Source of the DNA: Bacteroidota bacterium
GTDB lineage: Bacteria; Bacteroidota; Bacteroidia; Chitinophagales; Saprospiraceae
NCBI GenBank assembly: GCA_029573365.1
Contig: JAKQGD010000113.1
Span: 1 to 6,712, forward strand
DNA: 6,712 bases
Reading direction: 5' to 3'
In this document: positions 1 through 6,305 of the stretch, one piece after another
Layout of the letters: the number at the start of each line of letters is the position of its first letter
Numbering within the stretch: the stretch's first letter is position 1
The notes under the pieces: generated by a model
What the model saw: the letters and a program-made list of their open reading frames with translations, nothing else
What the model was told of the DNA's origin: nothing
The model's database searches: none
Translations under genes and position numbers: made by a program

Positions 1-580
1 TATTGTCGCCATTATCATCAAAATAATATCCTAGAGAAGGATCGCCTTGGGAACCAGATGTGGGGTTTTGAAAAACTATACCATTTGAAAGGGTTGTATT
101 TGGATTCATGGACTGACAATATAAGTTAACGCCAACATCGGTGCACGACCCAAAACCATTGCCATCATAGTCGAAGCAAGTGGTTGGATTGTTTGCAGTA
201 TTCGTACTGCCACATGGACATGGACCGTTCTGTGCGTTTTGTCTGTTATTTGCAGCTTGTGAGCAGTCTGTACCCGAATTTGAAATAGTAAAATTTTGGC
301 CAGTTAAACTGGTTAACCCACATGATCCTGAACCAGATGCTGGCAAATTTATTCCTATACCATGAAACCAATTATCTCCAGTTTGCGTCCATACAAAATT
401 CATTGCCACACAAAATTCTACAACTGAACCAGGAGTATAAGGATTCGATGATGTTCCTGCACCAGAGCCAGAAACCAAGGTGTGGGTAGCACTTGTAAAA
501 CTTGCACTACTGTAACACTGACTTTTTGCAAAATGGCAATAAAATAAAAGGAACATTAGTAACGTAAAAAACTTTCTCAT
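1..580 (-). CDS. Secreted cysteine-rich protein, N-terminal part (runs off left edge)
   Basis: An open frame starts with ATG at 580-578 and stays open for 193 codons to the window edge, so the C-terminus is missing. The first ~21 residues form a signal peptide: MRK, a hydrophobic core (FFTLLMFLLFY), then a likely cleavage after AKS before QC. The mature part is rich in Gly, Ser, Thr and Asn and has nine cysteines, including a CPCG cluster, suggesting a disulfide-stabilised extracellular domain. A segment at about residues 48-75 (YTPGSVVEFCVAMN, then NWFHGIGI) resembles the N-terminal domain of large Bacteroidota surface proteins that often end in T9SS sorting domains; this is recollection of family style, not a search. 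Asp/Asn/Gly-rich stretches (DYDGNGFG, DDNGDN) could bind calcium. No Shine-Dalgarno precedes the start, which is usual in Bacteroidota. It is AT-richer than the central operon. Function unknown; the coding call itself is strong. Confidence 0.85.
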   Translation of the reverse strand, partial: MRKFFTLLMFLLFYCHFAKSQCYSSASFTSATHTLVSGSGAGTSSNPYTPGSVVEFCVAMNFVWTQTGDNWFHGIGINLPASGSGSCGLTSLTGQNFTISNSGTDCSQAANNRQNAQNGPCPCGSTNTANNPTTCFDYDGNGFGSCTDVGVNLYCQSMNPNTTLSNGIVFQNPTSGSQGDPSLGYYFDDNGDN

Positions 581-690
581 AATGTGTAAGTTATAGGTTA
601 AAAAATAAAATGATATGAACATTACCACAACAATACTCTAAATCAGAAATTGTCCTGGAAATAACTAATTAATTACAATTTAAATTGGGG

Positions 691-704
691 AGGCTTTTTA
701 GCCT
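691..704. repeat. Small perfect hairpin in the leader of the left-edge gene
   Basis: AGGCT and AGCCT are perfect complements around a TTTT loop (read on plus). On the minus strand the RNA would be AGGCT-AAAA-AGCCT. It lies about 110 bases upstream of the start codon at 580, inside the predicted leader. It is only five base pairs long and is not followed by a U-run on the minus strand, so it is not a good terminator. It may be a leader structure or chance. Confidence 0.3.
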
Positions 705-748
705 GAAATTGATAGCATGAATTCTATTGCTTGGGGCAATTTCAAGAA

Positions 749-779
749 CAAAGATAAGTTAACAAGGGGTATTTGTCAA
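749..779 (-). promoter_or_regulatory. Bacteroidota-type promoter for the left-edge secreted protein
   Basis: Read on the minus strand, TATCTTTG (756-749) matches the Bacteroidota -7 consensus TAnnTTTG exactly, and a TTG (779-777) lies 20 bases upstream, within the spacing known for the -33 element in this phylum. It would produce a leader of about 160 bases before the ATG at 580. A second match, TAAATTTG at 784-777, overlaps the -33 position but has a less well placed upstream TTG. Sequence match only. Confidence 0.45.
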
Positions 780-848
780 ATTTATTTAAAAAAAATGCAA
801 TGCACTTTATATAAAATATTAACTTATTTGTAAATGATACATAATATA

Positions 849-866
849 TATGTAATACATTACATA
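849..866. repeat. Perfect dyad, 8-base arms with 2-base centre
   Basis: TATGTAAT (849-856), AC, ATTACATA (859-866) are exact inverted copies. The site lies about 70 bases upstream of the candidate promoter for the left-edge gene, in a very AT-rich context. It has the shape of an operator for a homodimeric regulator, but AT-rich DNA produces such dyads by chance, and no regulator gene is nearby. Confidence 0.3.
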
Positions 867-1046
867 ATAAACTAATATAATATAATTGTCGGAATGTGCT
901 AATTAATTATTTTGATTTTTTATGGTCCACTTTTGATAATATACAAATTTTTACTTTGTATTCGCCGATGCAGGCCATTAAAAAACGGCTTTTAGTTCCT
1001 GATCTAGCAATACTGTCATTTAATGTAATTTACCACTTCGGGATGT

Positions 1047-1084
1047 AAAAGAAACCCGGATGACACTTTTGCCGGCCGGGTTTC
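1047..1084 (-). terminator. Intrinsic terminator after the T9SS-domain gene remnant
   Basis: GAAACCCGG (1051-1059) and CCGGGTTTC (1076-1084) are perfect nine-base inverted repeats around a 16-base loop. Read on the minus strand the stem begins about 30 bases after the stop codon at 1114 and is followed by TTTT (1050-1047), the arrangement of a rho-independent terminator. The loop is long and the T-tract short, so efficiency is uncertain. Its survival indicates that the 3' end of this gene is intact. Confidence 0.65.
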
Positions 1085-1113
1085 AGAATTATATCAATTT
1101 CTAATAGTAACTC

Positions 1114-1554
1114 CTACCTCAATACAGTAATATCGCCTTTGAGGAGTCGCTTTTCATCTCCTCTCAAGGTTACGTTGATCATATAGACGTACACACCCTG
1201 TTCCACCGGTTTTCCTTTGAAAGTACCATCCCAGCCCTGGTTTCTGTTGTTGGGCTCGATGTTTGCTCCGATATAAACCAGGTTGCCCCAGCGGTCAAAA
1301 ACTTTCATTTCATCAATCTTTACAATAGATGGATCTTTGGTGAATATGTTGAAGTAATCATTGGAACCATCTGTATTTGTTGAAATTATATTGGGCACGT
1401 GGATTATGACACTTCTGTCCACAAAGACTCCAATCCTGCCTTCAGCGGTACAGCCGTTTTCATCCGGTACACTGACGGTATAGGTTGTTGTGAATTCCGG
1501 TGAAGCATCCGTTTTCGGGCAGGTAGCACATGACAGACTCTCTGCCGGTGCCCA
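1114..1554 (-). pseudogene. C-terminal remnant of T9SS-exported surface protein (gliding-motility-associated type B sorting domain)
   Basis: The minus frame encodes about 147 residues ending at the stop at 1114 and can be read as homologous from W (codon 1554-1552) onward. The first part, WAPAESLSCATCP, then TTTYTVSVPDENGCTA, is the end of a PKD/Ig-like repeat typical of large adhesin-like proteins. The last ~95 residues carry the hallmarks of the gliding-motility-associated C-terminal domain (CHU_C-type, type B sorting signal): HVPNIIS, DGSNDYF, FDRWGNLVY, GWDG, GVYVYMI and a final KGDITVLR. In intact proteins this domain directs export through the type IX secretion system and surface attachment. 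A GTG at 1422-1420 lies inside the repeat and is not a credible start. Upstream of 1554 the frame meets stops within about 30 bases, in sequence belonging to the oppositely oriented hydrolase remnant. The 5' part, signal peptide and promoter are therefore missing. A good terminator follows. Confidence 0.8.
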
Positions 1555-1984
1555 AAATGTAGTGTGGGTGTGGTCACCTCATCCTGCCTACAGGCAATTT
1601 ATGGAGTATTATCCGGGCGATGATTTGGTCGACTGGGTGGGTGTCGGTACACTTAACTATGGCACAGTAGCCACCTGGAGCCAGTGGTGGAGCTTTAAGG
1701 AGATTTTTGGCAACTATTACAATGAGCTTGCAGCCTTTAATAAGCCAATAGTTATCTCAGAACTCGGATGTCTGTCCGTAGGTGGTGACAGGGTTAGCTG
1801 GTTTGCAGATGCTTTTCAGCTTCTGGAAAAAGAGTACAGCATGGTACGAGGACTTATCTTCTTTAACAATTCTAACGACAACACCACAACAAACAAATCT
1901 CTGGACTGGCAGATACAAAATGACTCCACACTCGTCAAAACCATATCTAAAGGCCTCGTTAGTCTGACTAAAACTGTAAACTGA
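1547..1984 (+). pseudogene. C-terminal remnant of a GH26-like glycoside hydrolase
   Basis: From GAQNVVWVWSP (starting at 1547) to the stop at 1982-1984 the plus frame gives about 145 residues resembling the C-terminal half of family 26 glycoside hydrolases (mannanase-like TIM barrels): YYPGDD-VDWVGVGTLNYG, then WSQWWSF, then KPIVISELGCL and GLIFFNNSND. The Glu in ISELG (codon 1760-1762) is in the position expected for the catalytic nucleophile on strand beta-7. The N-terminal half, including the acid/base Glu and any signal peptide, is absent, so the fragment should be inactive. The frame is open back to an ATG at 1490, but residues before GAQN are the antisense of the T9SS-domain remnant and are not hydrolase-like, so that start is rejected. 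It converges with the CorA gene with a gap of about 20 bases. The substrate class is inferred from remembered family motifs. Confidence 0.7.
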
Positions 1985-2003
1985 AAACAAAGGCTCGTGG
2001 TGG

Positions 2004-3080
2004 TCAAAACCAGTGTTTCCTCTTAAACCATATACTGAGGCCGATGACGATTATCAACATGATTATCCAGACCAGGTAGTAACCGTGCACCCACTCGAGC
2101 TCCGGCATATGCCTAAAATTCATACCATATACTCCCACTATAAATGTAAGAGGGATAAAAAACGTGGATATGATAGTCAGAATCTTCATGATGCGGTTCA
2201 TCTCCTGGCTCATCGAGTTAAGGTAGATGTCCTTAAGTGAGTAGTTTATATCCCTGTAGGTTTCTGTATTTTCCATGATCTGGATGGTATGATCCTGCAC
2301 ATCCTTAAAATATTTTTTGGTTTTGCTGTCTATAAGAAAGTGCTCTGAAGTCACCAGTTTGGCCATCAGGTCACGCATCGGATAGATGTATTTTCTGATG
2401 ACCATTATGTCTTTTTTACTGTTCTGGATTTTCATAAGCTGCTCTTCGCCCGGACTGTTTAATACCTCATCTTCTGTTTTTTCGAGGTAGTCTCCCAGTT
2501 TTTCCAGCAGGTCAAAATATTCGTCTACCGTAATATCTAGGATGCGGTAAAACAGATAATCTGACCCTTTTTCTCTAATGACTGAGCCCTCAGTCTGCAA
2601 TTTTTCGCGTAGCTGGTTTAGGTTGTCGCCCGGCTTTTCCTGGAAGGTGAGGACAATGTCTTTAAACAAAACCATGGAAATTTGTTCTTCCTCGATCTGA
2701 CTCGCGTCCTCATTCCACGAAAGTGACTTAAAAGTAGCAAATAAGTAGGCGTCTTCTTCCTCCAGTTTTGGCCTTTGGTATACGTTGAGGATGTCTTCCT
2801 GGTAAAGTATATGAACGCCAAATTTTTCACAAATAATTTTAATAAGGTCTACGTCCGAGAGTCCATTGATATTGACCCATAGTTTTCCCTCCTGTGTGGC
2901 AGGAATGATGTTTTGAGTGTTTCCGGTATTTCTATGGCAAAAATCGGTATTGTAACTAAAAACTTCCATCTCAGGGATGGTGGCGGTGTTCTGGCCGGTA
3001 TATACATGGCTTCCCGGTGGCAATCCTGATTTGCTGGGCCTTTTCTGCCATTTTTTGCTTTTGATTTTTTTAGCACACAT
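2004..3080 (-). CDS. corA: CorA-type magnesium/cobalt transporter
   Basis: This 358-residue protein matches the normal length of CorA, the homopentameric inner-membrane channel that takes up Mg2+ (and Co2+). The basic N-terminus (KKIKSKKWQKR) leads into KSGLPPGSHVYTG, typical of the family. A cytoplasmic alpha/beta domain follows (about 70-180), then the long stalk helix leading to TM1 (about 296-317). The selectivity-filter motif GMN is at 319-321 in YGMNF. TM2 is at about 334-352 and the protein ends in the basic tail KRKHWF. All features needed for a working channel are present. The ATG at 3080-3078 lies three bases after the stop of the DUF5683 gene, so translation is probably coupled and the gene is the last of the operon. 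I see no terminator after its stop; transcription may run into the convergent hydrolase remnant. Confidence 0.95.
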   Translation of the reverse strand: MCAKKIKSKKWQKRPSKSGLPPGSHVYTGQNTATIPEMEVFSYNTDFCHRNTGNTQNIIPATQEGKLWVNINGLSDVDLIKIICEKFGVHILYQEDILNVYQRPKLEEEDAYLFATFKSLSWNEDASQIEEEQISMVLFKDIVLTFQEKPGDNLNQLREKLQTEGSVIREKGSDYLFYRILDITVDEYFDLLEKLGDYLEKTEDEVLNSPGEEQLMKIQNSKKDIMVIRKYIYPMRDLMAKLVTSEHFLIDSKTKKYFKDVQDHTIQIMENTETYRDINYSLKDIYLNSMSQEMNRIMKILTIISTFFIPLTFIVGVYGMNFRHMPELEWVHGYYLVWIIMLIIVIGLSIWFKRKHWF

Positions 3081-3083
3081 AGG

Positions 3084-3761
3084 TCAGGGTGTTATTTCCA
3101 CTGGTGTTTTTTTTCTGAATCTTCCTGCATCCAGATGGATCCTGACTCCCAGGCTTCCTGTAACGTCGCTGCCACCGGGCGTGGGTACAAAAGTCAGGTC
3201 AGGACTAATGTCAAAATCCATAAGATGCCTGTCTACATATGCATCTACCACTGTGAGCAAATGCCCTCCTATCAGCCACACCCATGAATATTCGCTCCAT
3301 TTGCGGTAATAATCCCTCGACTCCCTCAGCTGACCGATGTTGGGCGGCATAGGGTCCATTTTAAGGGCTTCAAGGTAGTGTTTTTGTGTGGAATTATAGT
3401 TTTTTCGGTTGTTAACCACAACATATATCAGCCCTCCATCTATACCCAAGGCGATGGGCACTTTCCACCACTTACGGTTGTACACCTGGCCGCCTGACGG
3501 GATGAGTAAGGAATACAAAGCAGCTTTGCCGGGTTTTCCTTTGAAGAGAGATAAAAAACCATTTTTTACAATGGTGGTATCGCCTTCTGCATCAGTGGTG
3601 TCCTGTACATTAAACTGGGCCGGTCCTTGTTGCTGTCCCGGAAACTGTCCCTGGCCGGGAAATTGTCCCGGACGTTGCTGAGCCTGGATCATCAGACTAA
3701 GTATCAGGGCTGTAGATATGGCTAAACATCGGATCATGCTGTAATAACGCAAGGTGTACAT
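3084..3761 (-). CDS. DUF5683 domain membrane protein
   Basis: A protein of about 225 residues. An N-terminal hydrophobic stretch (IRCLAISTALILSLMIQA) looks like a signal peptide, with possible cleavage before QQ. A Gln/Gly/Pro low-complexity linker built from PGQFPGQ-like units follows. The conserved part, from KAALYSLLIPSGGQVYNRKWWK through WVWLIGGHLLTVVDAYVDRHL, matches the Bacteroidota family DUF5683, with two hydrophobic segments flanking a charged stretch (about 130-160). Its role is unknown; the gene commonly lies beside parAB in this phylum. Start choice: the frame opens with TTG at 3767, which overlaps the parB stop. The ATG at 3761-3759 has GGGAG 10 bases upstream, a rare good Shine-Dalgarno here, so I prefer it. 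A third ATG at 3737 would still give a normal signal peptide. CorA follows after three bases. Confidence 0.85.
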   Translation of the reverse strand: MYTLRYYSMIRCLAISTALILSLMIQAQQRPGQFPGQGQFPGQQQGPAQFNVQDTTDAEGDTTIVKNGFLSLFKGKPGKAALYSLLIPSGGQVYNRKWWKVPIALGIDGGLIYVVVNNRKNYNSTQKHYLEALKMDPMPPNIGQLRESRDYYRKWSEYSWVWLIGGHLLTVVDAYVDRHLMDFDISPDLTFVPTPGGSDVTGSLGVRIHLDAGRFRKKTPVEITP

Positions 3762-3763
3762 GA

Positions 3764-4669
3764 TCAATTATCTCCCAGCATCTTTGACACTAAAAAATTA
3801 AATTCGTCATCTGTCGAGAAGTTAAAAACAAGGGTTCCTTTTCCGCTTTTTTCTCTGCGTATTTCTACTTTGGCACCCATTTCTCTTGAAAGCTGGTCCC
3901 TTATTTTCCTTATTTCGGGGGTGATCTCAGCAGCTTTACTGCCTGCGGAGGGTTGTTTTTCTATGGACTGATATGATCTTATGAGCTGCTCTAGGTTTCT
4001 GACACTCAGGCTTCTGTCTACTGTTTCCTTAAAAAGGCGTAGCTGTAGCGGCAGGTTGTCGACGCCAGCCAGGGCTCGGGCATGTCCCATGGTAAGACCT
4101 CCCTCCTTGATGCTAGCCTGGATTTGTGGTGGCAATTTAAGCAGTCTCACATAGTTGGTCACTGTGCTTCTGTCCTTACCGACTCTGTCAGACAATGCTT
4201 CATGGGTTAGGTTGCATTCGTCCATGAGACGCTGGTAGGAAATTGCTATTTCGAGGGCATTGAGGTCGGCTCGTTGTATGTTTTCGACGAGGGCCATTTC
4301 GAGCATTTCCTGGTCATTTGCCACTCTGACATAGGCGGGTACCTCCCTGATGCCGGCCATTTTCGAAGCTCTGAGTCTTCTTTCGCCGGAGATGAGCTGA
4401 TATCTGTTGCCCCCCAGCGACCGTACTGTGATGGGTTGTATAAGGCCTGAGATTTTTATGGACTTGGCCAGTTCCATCAGCTGATTAGTATCGAATTCTG
4501 TCCTCGGCTGGAAAGGGTTGGTTTCTATTTGATCGGGACTGATCATGGCGATGCTGTGAGTCAGTTCTTTGACCAGTTGGTTTCGCTCTGCCGGATTATT
4601 GGTTTTTTCGATATTGGACAAAAGAGACCTGAGTCCTTTCGAAACTTCTGTTTTTTTATTGACGGACAT
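3764..4669 (-). CDS. parB: Chromosome-partitioning protein ParB
   Basis: A complete 301-residue ParB. Members bind centromere-like parS sites, use CTP to clamp and slide on DNA, and work with ParA to segregate origins. The N-terminal VSKGLRSLLSNI (about 9-20) is the usual ParA-stimulating tail. The CTPase/N domain spans about 43-135 with NPFQPR (51-56), GERRLRA (95-101) and ENIQR (129-133), the motifs that contact CTP. The helix-turn-helix (about 152-182, THEALSDRVGKDRSTVTNYVRLLKLP) reads parS. The C-terminal ~50 residues (from about 250) form the dimerisation domain and are more divergent. The ATG at 4669-4667 comes four bases after the parA stop, and the parB end overlaps the TTG of the next frame, so the genes are probably translationally coupled. 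No parS site is visible in the window. Completeness and neighbours point to the chromosomal copy. Confidence 0.97.
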   Translation of the reverse strand: MSVNKKTEVSKGLRSLLSNIEKTNNPAERNQLVKELTHSIAMISPDQIETNPFQPRTEFDTNQLMELAKSIKISGLIQPITVRSLGGNRYQLISGERRLRASKMAGIREVPAYVRVANDQEMLEMALVENIQRADLNALEIAISYQRLMDECNLTHEALSDRVGKDRSTVTNYVRLLKLPPQIQASIKEGGLTMGHARALAGVDNLPLQLRLFKETVDRSLSVRNLEQLIRSYQSIEKQPSAGSKAAEITPEIRKIRDQLSREMGAKVEIRREKSGKGTLVFNFSTDDEFNFLVSKMLGDN

Positions 4670-4673
4670 AGGG

Positions 4674-5450
4674 TCAGTGGTTTAGGATTTCGTTAGCCGA
4701 AAGAAATTCATTGGCCAGGTTGATAAAGTTTATGGCTCCCTTGCTGCTGGCATCATATACAATAACGGGTTGGCCCAATGAGGGGGCTTCGCCGATTTTG
4801 CTGTTTCGGTGTATGATGGTTTCAAAGATTCTGTCGGAGATGATATCCCTGATTTCTTCCAGCACCATATTGGCCATACGGAGACGTTGGTCATACATGG
4901 AGAGGACTACTCCCTCGACTGTGAGTGAAGGGTTGAGTGACTGCTGCACGAGATTGATGGTGTCCTTGAGTTTTCCAAAGCCTTCCAGCGAAAAATACTC
5001 ACACTGTACCGGTACCAGTACGCTGTCCGCTGCTGCCAGAGCATTCAGGGTGATGAGCCCCAGTGACGGCAGACAATCGATAAATATATAGTCGTACCTG
5101 TCCCTTATCTTGTCTACCGTTTGTTTCATCCTGAATTCCCTGTCCGAGGCGTTGACGAGTTCTATTTCGGCACCTACCAGGTCAATGGAGGATGGCAGTA
5201 TGTCCAGGTTGGGTGTGGATGTAGATATAATGCCGGGTATAGGGTCAGCCAATTCGGTGAGACATTCGTAGGTGGTGATGCCTGACGTCACTTCCTTGAC
5301 CCCAACACCTGAAGTGGCATTGGCCTGCGGATCAGCATCAATCAGCAGTACTTTTCGTTCGAGGACTGCCAAAGTTGCTGCGAGGTTTATGGCGGTGGTC
5401 GTTTTACCCACGCCTCCTTTCTGGTTTGCTATTGCTATTACTTTTCCCAT
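4674..5450 (-). CDS. parA: Chromosome-partitioning ATPase ParA (Soj-like)
   Basis: A 258-residue ParA/MinD-family ATPase of the short chromosomal (Soj) type, without the N-terminal HTH of plasmid type Ia ParA. The deviant Walker A motif KGGVGKTT is at 11-18, including the signature Lys 11. Walker A' DADPQAN is at 38-44, and Walker B is FIDCLPS (123-129) with Asp 125. NALAAADSVLVPVQCEYFSLEG (about 136-157) and the C-terminal GEAPSLGQPV (about 220-229) are also family landmarks. ATP-bound dimers coat the nucleoid, and ParB triggers hydrolysis to pull origins apart. Leu replaces the more common Pro or Ala in ID-C-x-PS, which I take as ordinary lineage variation. The start at 5450 lies seven bases after the hydrolase stop and parB follows after four bases, so this is an operon core. 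Confidence 0.97.
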   Translation of the reverse strand: MGKVIAIANQKGGVGKTTTAINLAATLAVLERKVLLIDADPQANATSGVGVKEVTSGITTYECLTELADPIPGIISTSTPNLDILPSSIDLVGAEIELVNASDREFRMKQTVDKIRDRYDYIFIDCLPSLGLITLNALAAADSVLVPVQCEYFSLEGFGKLKDTINLVQQSLNPSLTVEGVVLSMYDQRLRMANMVLEEIRDIISDRIFETIIHRNSKIGEAPSLGQPVIVYDASSKGAINFINLANEFLSANEILNH

Positions 5451-5457
5451 GATGGTT

Positions 5458-6141
5458 TCAGAGTTGTATTTGTTGGTCCACGGTGGGCAGGATTAGCTTT
5501 TTTCCTGCATTTCTGAATTCTGTTTCTGCGGCTTCATGATCGGCCTTTATGTATCCAAATGTATCAAAATGGCAGCCGATAATCGTATCGCACTGGATGT
5601 AATCTGCAGCCAGGGCAGCATCCTGATACCCCATGGTAAAATTGTCGCCTACAGGCAGGATGGCAAAATTCAGAGCTGGACATATAGCGGGCAATAATTT
5701 CATATCAAGCGTCAGAGCAGTATCTCCTGCGTGGTAAAAGCAGACAGATTCGTTCCATATCACAAAGCCACCTGCCGGGCCGCCGTAACTTCCGTCTGGC
5801 AGCATGCTCGAATGCACTGCATGGACATATTTGACGGTACCAAAGTCAAACTTCCACTTTCCGCCTATGTTCATGGGGTGCCCTGTAAGGCCTTTGTTTT
5901 CATACCATGTAACGACTTCGTATGACGAAATTATAGTGGCTTTGGTCCTTATTGCTATAGATTCAGCGTCAGCTACATGGTCTCCATGTCCATGGGTCAG
6001 CAGGATATAATCAGCATCAATTTGGTCAATATCGATACCGGCCGCAAGAGGATTGCCTGAAATAAAGGGGTCGAACAGCAGTTTTTTACCTCCTGTTTCG
6101 ACCAGAAATGACGAATGCCCCAGGTATCTAAGTGTGGTCAT
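5458..6141 (-). CDS. UPF0173-family metal-dependent hydrolase (metallo-beta-lactamase fold)
   Basis: A 227-residue protein of the UlaG/UPF0173 branch of metallo-beta-lactamase-fold enzymes. It opens with RYLGHSSFLVE (His 9), then LLFDPFISGNP (Asp 24). The metal-binding signature HGHGDH is at 50-55 (His 50, His 52, Asp 54, His 55). Further ligands are probably His 110 (HAVHSS), His 137 and Asp 140 in FYHAGDT, and His 191 in GCHFDTF. The size matches the family, and there is no signal peptide or membrane segment, so it should be cytoplasmic. The substrate is unknown; relatives include lactonases and phosphodiesterase-like enzymes. The ATG at 6141-6139 is preceded by an AT-rich leader without a Shine-Dalgarno. 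It is the first gene of the operon, seven bases ahead of parA. Confidence 0.93.
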   Translation of the reverse strand: MTTLRYLGHSSFLVETGGKKLLFDPFISGNPLAAGIDIDQIDADYILLTHGHGDHVADAESIAIRTKATIISSYEVVTWYENKGLTGHPMNIGGKWKFDFGTVKYVHAVHSSMLPDGSYGGPAGGFVIWNESVCFYHAGDTALTLDMKLLPAICPALNFAILPVGDNFTMGYQDAALAADYIQCDTIIGCHFDTFGYIKADHEAAETEFRNAGKKLILPTVDQQIQL

Positions 6142-6149
6142 AAATTAAT

Positions 6150-6209
6150 TTAACTATTGAGTTTCAAATTATGTAGCCTGCTGAGTTTGTAGGTATGCAG
6201 TACAAACAT
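6150..6209 (-). CDS. Possible 19-codon upstream reading frame in the operon leader
   Basis: In the leader before the hydrolase gene, ATG at 6209-6207 opens a frame of 19 codons (MFVLHTYKLSRLHNLKLNS) ending in TAA at 6152-6150, eight bases before the hydrolase ATG. Five of 19 residues are Leu. It has no Shine-Dalgarno, and its first codons overlap the leader hairpin. A frame this short is expected by chance, so it is recorded only as a candidate leader peptide. Confidence 0.15.
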   Translation of the reverse strand: MFVLHTYKLSRLHNLKLNS

Positions 6210-6224
6210 GTCAAAAGCAACAGG
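6177..6224 (-). promoter_or_regulatory. Possible two-part stem in the operon 5' leader
   Basis: On the minus-strand RNA, CCTGTTG (6224-6218) can pair over seven positions, one of them G-U, with CAGCAGG (6183-6177). Inside it, TTTGTA (6206-6201) pairs perfectly with TACAAA (6191-6186) around a nine-base loop. Both lie in the predicted ~100-base leader between the promoter candidate and the hydrolase start. It matches no riboswitch class I recognise. Confidence 0.25.
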
Positions 6225-6243
6225 CCTGCCCGGCTATGGGGTG

Positions 6244-6251
6244 CAAAGGTA
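6244..6251 (-). promoter_or_regulatory. Promoter -7 element for the hydrolase-parAB-DUF5683-corA operon
   Basis: On the minus strand TACCTTTG (then CACCCC) matches the Bacteroidota -7 consensus TAnnTTTG exactly, in the only sizeable gap upstream of the five-gene cluster. A TTG at 6266-6264 lies only 12 bases upstream, closer than the usual 17-23, so the -33 element is weak or absent. Transcription would begin near 6240, leaving a leader of about 100 bases. Confidence 0.5.
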
Positions 6252-6279
6252 CAAAATATAAAACAATAAGGCCGGGGAT

Positions 6280-6296
6280 AAAAGCAAATGATTTGC
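6280..6296 (-). terminator. Weak terminator-like hairpin after the dockerin-like gene
   Basis: On the minus strand GCAAA (6296-6292), TCA, TTTGC (6288-6284) forms a five-base stem followed by TTTT (6283-6280), about ten bases after the stop at 6306. The stem is short and AT-rich, so it is at best a weak intrinsic terminator. It separates this gene from the operon promoter downstream. Confidence 0.3.
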
Positions 6297-6305
6297 CAAT
6301 GGCCT

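Larger units (their letters stand above)
581..1113. other. AT-rich intergenic region with no gene
   Basis: This 530-base stretch holds no reading frame I can support on either strand. It is strikingly AT-rich, especially 780-960. It contains, from left to right, the untranslated leader of the left-edge gene with a small hairpin (691-704), a promoter candidate for that gene (749-779), a perfect 8-base-arm dyad (849-866) and a terminator for the minus-strand gene remnant to its right (1047-1084). The part between about 870 and 1045 shows nothing I can name. Confidence 0.7.

Noticed and set aside
123..129. Leu in the ParA Walker B region (IDCLPS) as a possible functional change (residue numbers, not bases).
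   Set aside because: The catalytic Asp and the PS pair are intact, and this position varies among Bacteroidota ParA proteins as I recall them, so it is not notable.
180..365. A 61-codon plus-strand frame opposite the left-edge gene.
   Set aside because: It lies antisense to a clear signal-peptide-bearing coding sequence and has no family features.
1051..1084. GAAACCCGG/CCGGGTTTC inverted repeat as a transposon end.
   Set aside because: Its position just after a stop codon and the T-run on the minus side fit a terminator; there is no transposase or second copy.
1396..1401. CACGTG core resembling the centre of a parS site, in the same window as parAB.
   Set aside because: The flanks (TTGGG and GATTA) do not match the inverted TGTTN/NAACA arms of parS, and the bases encode the conserved HVPN motif of the sorting domain.
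1490..1546. N-terminal extension of the plus-strand hydrolase frame from an ATG at 1490.
   Set aside because: It is the antisense of a recognisable T9SS-protein sequence (TTTYTVSVPDENGC region) and shows no hydrolase similarity; the ATG is accidental.
2977..3309. A 110-codon plus-strand frame spanning the corA/DUF5683 junction.
   Set aside because: It is antisense to two well-recognised genes and crosses their boundary; no independent support.
4711..5091. A 126-codon plus-strand frame inside parA.
   Set aside because: Antisense shadow of a complete, highly conserved ParA.
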